In this document: in pieces, positions 8,866 to 16,505 of the stretch
Layout: each line of letters begins with the position of its first letter
Numbering within the stretch: the first letter of the stretch is position 1
From: CAZIKF01 sp964539825
GTDB lineage: Bacteria; Muiribacteriota; UBA6191
Direction: 5' to 3'
Length of the DNA: 64,000 nt
Assembly: GCA_964539825.1 (NCBI GenBank)
Contig: CAZIKF010000001.1
Location: 186,001-250,000 of the forward strand
Made by a program: the position numbers and the translations under genes
The notes under the pieces: model-generated
What the model was told of the DNA's origin: nothing
What the model saw: only the letters and a program-made list of their open reading frames with translations
Databases searched by the model: none

Positions 8866-10704
8866 TTAATGGGTGAAATCTGGGTACACGTCGAGATTCT
8901 TATACCACGTGGTTAATTTTGAGATCCTCTCAAGGGGATCAATTGTCATTTTAAAAGGTCTTCCGCGGGTATCGAAGATCAAACCCACCACACCGCCATA
9001 AACATCAGATTCCACACTCTTTCCGAATCCATTCCCAAGATTGAGATCGGTATGGGGTTTAGCGATTAGCCTGGCCTTTTCACCTGTCTTCAAAGGTTTA
9101 CAGATCAGCTCTGAGAAACCAACCTCAAATTCCTCAACACTCCCGGAGGCATATTCCAGGCGGCATTCAAGAGCGGCCCCCTTAGATTTCTTGGAATTTC
9201 CAACAGGAGCTACACAGGTTCCAAGATAAACTAGACAATCTTTCTCAAACACCTCGTTTGCCGCTTCAGGGTAAACTTCCGAAAGAACCCCGAGATGGGG
9301 CATCATAAAAATGGAATCCACAGCCATGCTGGTAATTCCTTCCGGGAAAAAGGAGTCAATCATCATCAGGGCCGATTGGTGTCTTCGGGGTGCATGGGAA
9401 AGTACCCCGCCTGAACCAATGATCAAGCCGCAATCCATCATATTCACGAGAGTCTGTCCAGATTCAGTCTGGGAGAAGATATCTCCAATGGACCGCTGTT
9501 TTTGAACGCCCTTGAGCCCAACGGCCAGAGATTTATGCTGTTCGAAGGAAAGGCGCAGGGCTTCTCGTGCCATGGCTTGTTCAAAGATGAGATCTTCCAG
9601 GGCATAAGGAATAGTGGTAGGACGAACCATTTTGTTCTTGACCAGGTTTCTAAGATCCATTTCATCCCAGTCAAAGGGCATCCAGCGAAATACATTCTCC
9701 AGACCTGCCTCGGCCAGAACATTTGAAAAGGAATAACTCATTCCAAGATTGGCGGAAACAGAGCGGTTAAAGATATCGTCACCGGTCTCATAGTTCTTGA
9801 AAACTGAGAAAACGTCTGTGGTTGCCCCGCCGATATCAACCCCTACAACCTTAAGATCTTCCAATCGTGCTACTGTCTGTATGATTTTCCCCACGGCTCC
9901 AGGGGTGGGCATAATATCTACATCCGTCATCTTCATCAGGTTGGGATAACCTGGGGCATGGGACATGACGTGCTCTAAAAACTGTGTCTGAATTCTCTGC
10001 CTTGAAGGATTTAGATCCTCAGATTCCAAGGTGGGGCGCAGGTTTTCACAGATATCAAGTTCAACCTTCCCCTCTAATATTTTTTCAACTTCATCACGGG
10101 CTTCAACATTTCCCGCGAAAATTACCGGGAGTTCATAATTATCTCCCAGCCTGGGCCGCGGATTGGATGCGCCCACAATCTCGGTAATGGCCAATACATG
10201 TTTTACGGTCCCGCCGTCTACTCCCCCTGCAAGCAGCATCATATCCGGCCGTAGATAGCGAACTCTCTCGATTTTTTCATGAGCGAGAAGCCCATCATTA
10301 ACCGCCAGGGTTTCCATGACAATGGCACCGGCACCCAGGGCAGCACGAGCCGCGGATTCCCCAGACATTTCCTTTACTACGCCGGTCACGACCATCTGCA
10401 GCCCGCCTCCGGCTGAAGAGGTAGATACATATAGGTCAACACCCTGTGTCTCGGAAATTGTCTTGAGGATTTGGCCCTCTTCAGTAAGCATTTTGATTCC
10501 GCTTAGTTCCTCCAGTTCATGGATGGAATTTCGCACCCCATGGGTTACATCTTCAACCGGAGCTTCTACCGTTGTAGGGGCTTCACCTCGAAAGGTCTGC
10601 CTGAAATGCCCTTCTTTTTGTTCGATCAAAATGGCCTTGGTCGTTGTACTTCCACAATCGGTGGCCAGGATTCGGCGTACTTTAGATAGTTCTAAATTGC
10701 TCAC
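8866..10704 (-). CDS. GlmL/MutL-family ASKHA ATPase
   Basis: Member of the glutamate-mutase accessory MutL/GlmL family, which has an actin/Hsp70-type nucleotide-binding fold. It is unrelated to mismatch-repair MutL. The 612 residues contain phosphate-1 motif DCGSTTTK (residues 16-23), phosphate-2 motif GVDIGGATTDVF near 288, and an adenosine-type motif IIGSGGVLSH near 426. Known relatives reactivate or chaperone B12-dependent glutamate mutase, but no mutase gene is in this window. Instead the gene sits among membrane-protein genes; its start overlaps the stop of a small membrane-protein gene by 4 bp. I infer that it energises or remodels that membrane complex rather than a mutase. Confidence 0.85.
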   Translation of the reverse strand: MSNLELSKVRRILATDCGSTTTKAILIEQKEGHFRQTFRGEAPTTVEAPVEDVTHGVRNSIHELEELSGIKMLTEEGQILKTISETQGVDLYVSTSSAGGGLQMVVTGVVKEMSGESAARAALGAGAIVMETLAVNDGLLAHEKIERVRYLRPDMMLLAGGVDGGTVKHVLAITEIVGASNPRPRLGDNYELPVIFAGNVEARDEVEKILEGKVELDICENLRPTLESEDLNPSRQRIQTQFLEHVMSHAPGYPNLMKMTDVDIMPTPGAVGKIIQTVARLEDLKVVGVDIGGATTDVFSVFKNYETGDDIFNRSVSANLGMSYSFSNVLAEAGLENVFRWMPFDWDEMDLRNLVKNKMVRPTTIPYALEDLIFEQAMAREALRLSFEQHKSLAVGLKGVQKQRSIGDIFSQTESGQTLVNMMDCGLIIGSGGVLSHAPRRHQSALMMIDSFFPEGITSMAVDSIFMMPHLGVLSEVYPEAANEVFEKDCLVYLGTCVAPVGNSKKSKGAALECRLEYASGSVEEFEVGFSELICKPLKTGEKARLIAKPHTDLNLGNGFGKSVESDVYGGVVGLIFDTRGRPFKMTIDPLERISKLTTWYKNLDVYPDFTH

Positions 10705-11015
10705 CGACTCTGCTCACTTTCTGCCAATTCCTCAAGGTGCAGTCTTCCCTGGCCGGCCTTTTCCAACAAGTCCATAAAAAGTATCCCATTATCACGATCT
10801 TCTAATAATTCCGTGATTCTTTGGTACCCGGGGACTGAGAAAAAAATATGAATCAAGGGACCCAGCGCCACAAGAAAAGAGGAGACGACAAATGAGAGTG
10901 GCCGGTGCATTTCCAGCAGCATAATTAAAGGGGCCGTCATCTGACGCCGTTCAACCTCAAGGGCTGCGCGTGTTAACAATTTTATATCTTCAGGGCCGGG
11001 TTTCATTCTACCCAC
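10701..11015 (-). CDS. Small membrane protein of the MutL-like cluster
   Basis: Unrecognised 104-residue protein. One clear hydrophobic helix (SFVVSSFLVALGPLIHIFF, about residues 40-58) is flanked by charged, probably cytoplasmic helices: an N-terminal DIKLLTRAALEVERRQ and a C-terminal LLEDRDNGILFMDLLE. Its stop overlaps the start of the ASKHA ATPase gene by 4 bp, and its start overlaps the upstream coiled-coil membrane-protein gene by 8 bp, so translation is likely coupled. A membrane anchor or adaptor for the ATPase would fit (inference). Confidence 0.6.
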   Translation of the reverse strand: MGRMKPGPEDIKLLTRAALEVERRQMTAPLIMLLEMHRPLSFVVSSFLVALGPLIHIFFSVPGYQRITELLEDRDNGILFMDLLEKAGQGRLHLEELAESEQSR

Positions 11016-12477
11016 CTCCGAAAACCGATAGGAGTGTTTGCCAGAATTTTCCCGTCAAAAAACTCACACGACCAATGAGAAGAGAGATTCTGGCCATGAT
11101 GGTAAAACCAAAACTGGAACCGAAGCAGATCATTAAGAAGTAGATACCCAGTGTGGCTGAAACTCCTACCGCACCCACATGCTCCGTTGAGAAGAAGAAA
11201 TAGATCAAGATGGATAACGCCATTACCGCTATGATGAAGCCATAGAGCAACCCCTTCCAGTCGACGGGGTCAGCGCTGGATAAATCCGCGCTAAGTAGAG
11301 AACTCGTCATCTTAAGTCTGGACTTTATTGAAGACTGAAGACTTGCCATCCCCTGCCAGCTACCCAGGGATAAATCTGCATCCCCCGCGTTTCGAGAGAC
11401 GATACCCGCCAATTCTGCACACTGCACTGACACGGATCTGAGGACTTGCAGTACTTCTGTGAGCTTTTGCCATCTGCTTGATTCTTGCGTTACCCACAGC
11501 CTGGGGTCTTTCATGAGGACTTGGGGTGCGCTTTTAAACTGTGCTGAGCCCTCAGAAAGCTTTACTCTTAGAGATTCAACTCCATCACTAAAGGAGGTCT
11601 GCAGTTTTCTAAATTTTTTAAGGTCACTGGTCTTTCGTTTGAAATCGGATTCCAGAAAAAATACTTGATCCACAATTTCTTTATCTGAGCTTCCCCTGGA
11701 CCCGTCTTTGACATAGAGAGCGGTTTTTCTCTCGAGTTTTTGAAGTTCAGACCGCAGTCGGTCTGAAAGCAGCGGAGTCTGGTTGGATAGTCTCTGAAGC
11801 TCAGAGAGCAGTTTCCCCATCGCCGAGGCCTGGGCCTGTAGGGCAGTCCTTTCCATCTCAATGGCAGAATTCACGCTCTTGGCTGGAAAACTGGGAGAAG
11901 TAACCTCAAATCCAGACGTGCGTTTTAATTCCACCCGTAAATAATGGTGATACTTGGTATAAAACTGGTTCAGGGCCAAAAACTCCGCTTCCGTACTACC
12001 CTGGGCATGGGTTTTGAGATTCTCAGAACTCATTACCAGTTGTCGATGAAGTTCTTTTGAGGGTAGCTCCGCAGCCTGAAAGGGTGAGATGGTCGCTTTA
12101 ATCTGTTCGATTACGTCGGACTTAAATCTACTGGTCATAGACAGGCCAATAGTCCCTCCAACCACAAATGCCAGGGCCCAGCGGGAAAGCCAGCTTACTT
12201 GAGGAACCAGTTTAAGAATCAGAAAAATTCCCAGGATCACGGGAATAAACAGCGTCCATTCCACCGAATTTCCCGGAGCGGGGTCAGCCAGGGGTCCCCA
12301 GATTTTCTTATCAAACACATCGTTGAAAGCCCGGGCCAGGGTATAACCCGCGGAGACTCCCACAAACAGGTACTCAGCGAAGCGATAAAAAGGATTATCC
12401 TTGTAGAGAAAGGAATAGATACACAGGGTCAGAAAGCCAGCGAACAAGATCCCGAAAACTTCCAGACTCATGACCAC
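11008..12477 (-). CDS. Membrane protein with long internal coiled-coil domain
   Basis: Unrecognised 489-residue protein. The N-terminus has about four hydrophobic helices (VFGILFAGFLTLCIYSF, LFVGVSAGYTLA, LFIPVILGIFLILKLV, WALAFVVGGTIGL). A soluble stretch of about 270 residues follows, rich in Glu, Lys, Gln and Leu heptads (LLSELQRLSNQTPLLSDRLRSELQKL...). The C-terminus has two or three more helices (LLYGFIIAVMALSILIYFFF, IYFLMICFGSSFGF). This looks like a membrane scaffold with a long helical insertion. It overlaps its neighbours by 8 and 10 bp, placing it firmly inside the cluster. No enzymatic motif is visible. Confidence 0.6.
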   Translation of the reverse strand: MVMSLEVFGILFAGFLTLCIYSFLYKDNPFYRFAEYLFVGVSAGYTLARAFNDVFDKKIWGPLADPAPGNSVEWTLFIPVILGIFLILKLVPQVSWLSRWALAFVVGGTIGLSMTSRFKSDVIEQIKATISPFQAAELPSKELHRQLVMSSENLKTHAQGSTEAEFLALNQFYTKYHHYLRVELKRTSGFEVTSPSFPAKSVNSAIEMERTALQAQASAMGKLLSELQRLSNQTPLLSDRLRSELQKLERKTALYVKDGSRGSSDKEIVDQVFFLESDFKRKTSDLKKFRKLQTSFSDGVESLRVKLSEGSAQFKSAPQVLMKDPRLWVTQESSRWQKLTEVLQVLRSVSVQCAELAGIVSRNAGDADLSLGSWQGMASLQSSIKSRLKMTSSLLSADLSSADPVDWKGLLYGFIIAVMALSILIYFFFSTEHVGAVGVSATLGIYFLMICFGSSFGFTIMARISLLIGRVSFLTGKFWQTLLSVFGGG

Positions 12478-13310
12478 CTCGGCTCTTCAGAGCGCTTGCG
12501 TATCAAGTAAATTCCATTTGAGATGATGATGAGCAAAATGATGACCAGGTGTGCGAAGGATTGAGCACCCATACCAGCCAGTGCTTTGCCCTTCACTTTT
12601 ACAAAACTCTCGTAGGAAGCCGCGCCTCCCAGGCCTCCCAAAAGTCCCATTAATTGGCCTGAATTATAATAGGCGTAGAAACGGGGGGCACTCACGGCGG
12701 TCACGCCAGCGGCAACATTGATGCCGTGTTTTGCATTTGCCTCAGAAACATACGCGGGCACACCGGGGTCTCCAGCGCTCAAGGAAATCACCACAGCGGC
12801 ATCTTTCAGACTACGGAACCCCGACATGATCGGATAAGTACCTGTGACCTTCTTCTTTTCATCCTTTGGGAAGGCCCGCAGAATATCCGAGCAAAAAACC
12901 GCAACCTGGTTTAATCCAGTATTGGGACCATAATAAAATCCGAGGTTGATATAGTCCTTACCGTATTCAACTTCCGGGAAATGCTTGACTACCTTCGCGA
13001 ATGCGTCATTAGCCATGGATGGACCCGCCGGATAAAGAGCAAAACTAAGGACCTTGTGCTTTTTGCGAAACGCATGATGAAGAAGTGCTATGGCCATGGG
13101 ATGTAATTCCGGCTCAGAAGACGGATCATAATCAAAAGAAATGGCAATCTGAGAACCTGGTTTTAGATTTTCTATATAATCGTATAAGGTCTTGACCTGC
13201 GGATCATCGGGCATGGGAAGGGTTACCTTAAAGATCAAGGGCAAAGCTACTGAAAGGGCAATCAGGACGAAAACGTAGCGCCTGTCTAGATTTTCAATAA
13301 AATCCAACAT
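12468..13310 (-). CDS. Bitopic membrane protein with large soluble domain
   Basis: Predicted 280-residue protein, not recognised. I use the ATG at 13310, five bases after the upstream stop, giving MLDFIENLDRRYVF; an upstream ATG at 13355 would overlap the previous gene. A hydrophobic helix (VFVLIALSVALPLIF) comes first. A ~210-residue mixed alpha/beta domain follows (SQIAISFDYDP, HKVLSFALYPAGPS, DYINLGFYYGPNTG), then a Gly-rich segment, and finally a C-terminal helix (HLVIILLIIISNGIYLI) with a basic tail. It is an obligate-looking cluster member, with a 10-bp overlap with the coiled-coil gene downstream. Confidence 0.6.
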   Translation of the reverse strand: MLDFIENLDRRYVFVLIALSVALPLIFKVTLPMPDDPQVKTLYDYIENLKPGSQIAISFDYDPSSEPELHPMAIALLHHAFRKKHKVLSFALYPAGPSMANDAFAKVVKHFPEVEYGKDYINLGFYYGPNTGLNQVAVFCSDILRAFPKDEKKKVTGTYPIMSGFRSLKDAAVVISLSAGDPGVPAYVSEANAKHGINVAAGVTAVSAPRFYAYYNSGQLMGLLGGLGGAASYESFVKVKGKALAGMGAQSFAHLVIILLIIISNGIYLIRKRSEEPRWS

Positions 13311-13315
13311 AAGCC

Positions 13316-14206
13316 TTAATCTCTTCCGAGATGCTCCTTTTCCAGACCAATCCAAATTCTTAGTGATGCGGCTACCATTCCCAATGCTGCACCAATCATA
13401 ATTGCTCTCTGGCCGGCAGTATTAGGAACATTCATTATGAAGCCCGCGAACTCGCTAAACCACTGGTTACTTGGTGAAATCCATGCTTCGGGAAAAATCA
13501 GGGTCGCTATCGGCAGTAGGATAAACTCAAGCCACTGCCCTACAAAGGCCCCGATAGGAACCCTTCCAAGCATAACGAAAAAAGCAGAAACTAAAAGAAG
13601 GGTTGCGGGTATGGATTTGGCACGAAAAGCGCGAAAAGCCGCGGATGCCATGAAAAACGCCAAAAGGGAAAACATGGTAGCGCCCAGGGGTGTGAAAACG
13701 TTGCCAAAGATAAAAGTATCGAACCAGTAATTGGAATGAACCTGGTAATAGAAAACCTTCTTTTTCTTATGCTCCGGCCCGATTGCATCGAGTTCAAAAA
13801 TCTCCTGTCCCACTCGAATCTCGCGGCCATCCACCAGTAGATAATGGACGGTCTCTTCGCGTACCTGCGCTTCGCCTGCCTTACTCAGAACCTCATAGCG
13901 ATCCAGGGGAATTGGAACTTCATATTCCTTTTCCACTCCGTACAGACAATAGGCCAGTAAGGAAAAGGCGAATCCCAAAACCAGAACCACTGAAAAACCC
14001 CAGTTTTCTCTCTTCTTGTAGATGCGGTTGAAATGAACTCCGAAAAGAGACGCGAGTCCAAGAACAAGGGCAAATGTAGCCAGGATGCTCACATAATCAT
14101 TGATCGCGGCAGCCAGTCGGGCAAGGACTTCGTTTTTGATCACAAAATCGAGGATCAGAACCAGGCAGGAGAAAAAGGTGATGAGTAAGGGAATCTCACG
14201 CTTCAT
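13316..14206 (-). CDS. Polytopic membrane protein of the MutL-like cluster
   Basis: Unrecognised 296-residue protein. Three hydrophobic helices lie in the first ~100 residues (PLLITFFSCLVLILDFVI, YVSILATFALVLGLASLFGV, FSVVLVLGFAFSLLAYCLYG). A soluble loop of about 80 residues with short beta-like strands (VHYLLVDGREIRVGQEIFELDAIG) follows. The C-terminal half has four or more helices. It lies between the DUF6754-like gene (45 bp upstream) and the bitopic protein gene (5 bp downstream). It could be a core channel or scaffold subunit, but nothing in the sequence proves transport. Confidence 0.6.
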   Translation of the reverse strand: MKREIPLLITFFSCLVLILDFVIKNEVLARLAAAINDYVSILATFALVLGLASLFGVHFNRIYKKRENWGFSVVLVLGFAFSLLAYCLYGVEKEYEVPIPLDRYEVLSKAGEAQVREETVHYLLVDGREIRVGQEIFELDAIGPEHKKKKVFYYQVHSNYWFDTFIFGNVFTPLGATMFSLLAFFMASAAFRAFRAKSIPATLLLVSAFFVMLGRVPIGAFVGQWLEFILLPIATLIFPEAWISPSNQWFSEFAGFIMNVPNTAGQRAIMIGAALGMVAASLRIWIGLEKEHLGRD

Positions 14207-14251
14207 CCAAGAAAACCTGACCTTTGAAATTAGACAACATCCTCGACATCC

Positions 14252-15163
14252 TTACATAAACTGAAAAATTGAAAGAGCGGAAGGAAGACCTAAAAATTGG
14301 ATTCCAAGCTCGATTACAGCAGCGATCACGATAGCGATCATGATCATAATTTTAGCTACATCCTGGCCTTTCAAGGAGCCCAGCAGCATAGGGTCCTGGG
14401 AAAGATATGCTGATGCAGCGAAGAGTTCTTCTCCGATGAGCACATAATCACAGGCGGCAACAAAAAAGGGTAGCTGTGAAGGCTCTGCGGTTCCTGCGAT
14501 TTGAATGGCGCCTATGTGGTTGCCCGTTTCCGCAATCAGCAGGGATTCCGCATAAAAGGTCCCCAACATCAAAATGGCGGCTGGTTTTTCTCGAACGATG
14601 ATCCCATTTACTCCAGCAGCAAAGGCGAATTGCTCATCGGTCAGGTACTGAATATTGGAAGCGTTATAAGTATCCGGGTGTCCCGTGCGCAGGTAGGCTT
14701 CTTTAACCACATCCTGGGCAGTGGTTAAAACCATCGACCGAGTGACCGGAACCTTCAGTTCACAGTCATAGACCGAAGTCTTGGCAGACACCGAACCTAG
14801 AATATTGAGACCGGCGAGGGTCTGGATATCATCAATATCCATAATTCCGGGGATATACAAACAGGCTCGGCCCATCTCAGTCGCCCGCCCTACGGCCTCA
14901 TTCACGCTATTGAGGGCTGGAATTTTTCGAACGTATAGCTTTCCGCCCTTCCTGGCCTGGGAGATGTAATACAAAATACAGCCACAGAGTACTACCAAAA
15001 AAACAAAAGTGGGAACTTCAGAAGTCTTGATTGTTATGAATCCGCCTGAAGCATGCAGCGAACCTGTAAGCATTAGCCACAGACAGATGGCATAACTAAA
15101 GGGCCGCTGAGAATAATGCATCGTTTCAGTCGCAGGTGGTTCAAAGAAGGGCCAGAACAGCAT
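14252..15163 (-). CDS. DUF6754-like membrane protein, first gene of the MutL-like cluster
   Basis: Protein of 303 residues resembling the uncharacterised DUF6754 family. Possible starts are the ATG at 15163 or the one at 15121 (MHYSQRPFSY); neither has a good ribosome-binding site. A signal-like segment and a membrane helix (VPTFVFLVVLCGCILYYI) lead into a basic linker. A globular domain has conserved-looking motifs RACLYIPGIMDIDD and LTDEQFAFAAGVNGI. Two C-terminal helices end it. The domain is presumably cytoplasmic. Proteins of this type have been seen near MutL-like ATPases in uncultivated phyla, as I recall, which supports this being one functional module. It lies 18 bp after the SUMF1-like gene. 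Confidence 0.6.
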   Translation of the reverse strand: MLFWPFFEPPATETMHYSQRPFSYAICLWLMLTGSLHASGGFITIKTSEVPTFVFLVVLCGCILYYISQARKGGKLYVRKIPALNSVNEAVGRATEMGRACLYIPGIMDIDDIQTLAGLNILGSVSAKTSVYDCELKVPVTRSMVLTTAQDVVKEAYLRTGHPDTYNASNIQYLTDEQFAFAAGVNGIIVREKPAAILMLGTFYAESLLIAETGNHIGAIQIAGTAEPSQLPFFVAACDYVLIGEELFAASAYLSQDPMLLGSLKGQDVAKIMIMIAIVIAAVIELGIQFLGLPSALSIFQFM

Positions 15164-15181
15164 ACCCTACTTGGTATCTGT

Positions 15182-16408
15182 TCACAAGGTTCTCAAAAGG
15201 CGAAAGCCGATATAGCAATAACGCACATCAGGAGCGCTCCAATGCCTGGATGCCGAGCGACAAAATCCGCCGGTTAAGTTAAAACCGCCGCCCCTCCCAA
15301 CCCGGTGCTGTCCATGAAGAGGACCCTTGGGATTCTCAGTCTTTGCGCCGGAATAGCTGTCCGCATAGCGATCATAAACCCATTCCCAAACATTTCCGTA
15401 GATGTCGTGGAGTCCCCAGGGATTTGGCTTTTTTTGGCCCACCGGGTAGGTTCTGCCACGGGCATTGGTGACCTGCCAGGCATGGTCATTTACCCTGGAG
15501 GTTGAATCAAATGAATAAGCTGTGTTGGTGTCTGCCCTTGCCGCATACTCCCATTCAGCCTCGGTAGGTAGTCGATAACAACCTGAAGGAATGCCTTCTA
15601 ATTCTGTTTTATCTAAAGCTCCGCGGATTGAATCGATTCCCCCCTGTTCCGCGGTCAGAGATTTTAGGCAGCCGTTCTTGTTATTGAGGATATCCACAAA
15701 CTGCCAGGCATCATTCCAGCTCACTTGCTCCACAGGACATTCAGGGCAATTCATAAAGCGGCTTGGATTCGCCAGAACGACCGATTTCCATTGTGCTTGA
15801 GTAACCTCAAATTTCGAGAGCCAGAAACCCCGACTGATTTCAACTTTACGTATGGGGCCCTCATCCCCATGATGTCCGATTTCCCGTCGGGTAGATCCCA
15901 TGGAGAATTCTCCAGGTGGAATGAAAACGAATTGAATTCCATCAAAACCGGATTCTGCCCCCGGCTTAATCTTTGATTTGGTGTGAGATTTTGCATTGGA
16001 AGCAAATTTTTCTTTGGGAATATGAAAGGAGATCGATTCGACCTGGGCCTGCCCAATGGCAAGAATATTCCCGCTTTCCGTGACTAATTCGAGCTTGAAT
16101 CCGTCAAAATTACCGGAGATAGAGTCAGAATTCTTCATCACCGCTCGATCTTTCTTAGTGGAATCCTGATGGATGTGCAGGGAAGAAAGTTGAGATAATT
16201 TGAGTTGAATTTTTCCAAACGCAGTGGAAAAACTAAAAGAGGCATTTTTTAGCTTTCCGACCTTTTGATCTCCATTTCTAAGCAAAACCAAGTCAACCGT
16301 ATCACTGTCTGTCAACAGATTTACGGCCGCCTGCTGCTCCTGAGAATAAAGGGTGGAGCTATAAAAAATTGCCAATACTAAAGCTAGACTGTTAGCAATA
16401 AAATTCAC
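15182..16408 (-). CDS. Exported SUMF1/formylglycine-enzyme-fold protein, probably non-catalytic
   Basis: A 408-residue protein starting at GTG behind GGAGAATTGA. It has a signal peptide (MNFIANSLALVLAIFYSSTLYS), then ~130 residues of beta-rich sequence (VDLVLLRNGDQKVGKL..). A FGE-sulphatase/SUMF1 domain starts near residue 160: FVFIPPGEFSMGS, RLPTEAEWEYAARADTN, WGLHDIYGNVWEWVYDRY, GFRLLRT. In true formylglycine-generating enzymes two active-site cysteines lie in the segment before the final C(A/R)SA-R motif. Here that stretch reads GGGFNLTGGFCRSASR and lacks both. It is therefore probably a binding or structural relative, not a sulphatase activator. It follows the M6 peptidase by 97 bp and precedes the DUF6754-like gene by 18 bp. 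Confidence 0.8.
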   Translation of the reverse strand: MNFIANSLALVLAIFYSSTLYSQEQQAAVNLLTDSDTVDLVLLRNGDQKVGKLKNASFSFSTAFGKIQLKLSQLSSLHIHQDSTKKDRAVMKNSDSISGNFDGFKLELVTESGNILAIGQAQVESISFHIPKEKFASNAKSHTKSKIKPGAESGFDGIQFVFIPPGEFSMGSTRREIGHHGDEGPIRKVEISRGFWLSKFEVTQAQWKSVVLANPSRFMNCPECPVEQVSWNDAWQFVDILNNKNGCLKSLTAEQGGIDSIRGALDKTELEGIPSGCYRLPTEAEWEYAARADTNTAYSFDSTSRVNDHAWQVTNARGRTYPVGQKKPNPWGLHDIYGNVWEWVYDRYADSYSGAKTENPKGPLHGQHRVGRGGGFNLTGGFCRSASRHWSAPDVRYCYIGFRLLRTL

Positions 16409-16505
16409 TCAATTCTCCGGGACTCCCAATTTTCAAGATACCCTTTCCAACAGGTAAGAGCAAGGTCTGAACGCATAATTCACCAGCTTCTGCCCATTCA
16501 AATCA

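Noticed and set aside
8866..10704. DNA mismatch repair protein MutL
   Set aside because: Motifs are ASKHA type (DCGSTTTK, VDIGGATTD), not the GHKL ATPase of mismatch repair; only the name is shared.
15182..16408. Functional formylglycine-generating enzyme
   Set aside because: The two cysteines required for catalysis are absent, and no sulphatase gene is in the window.
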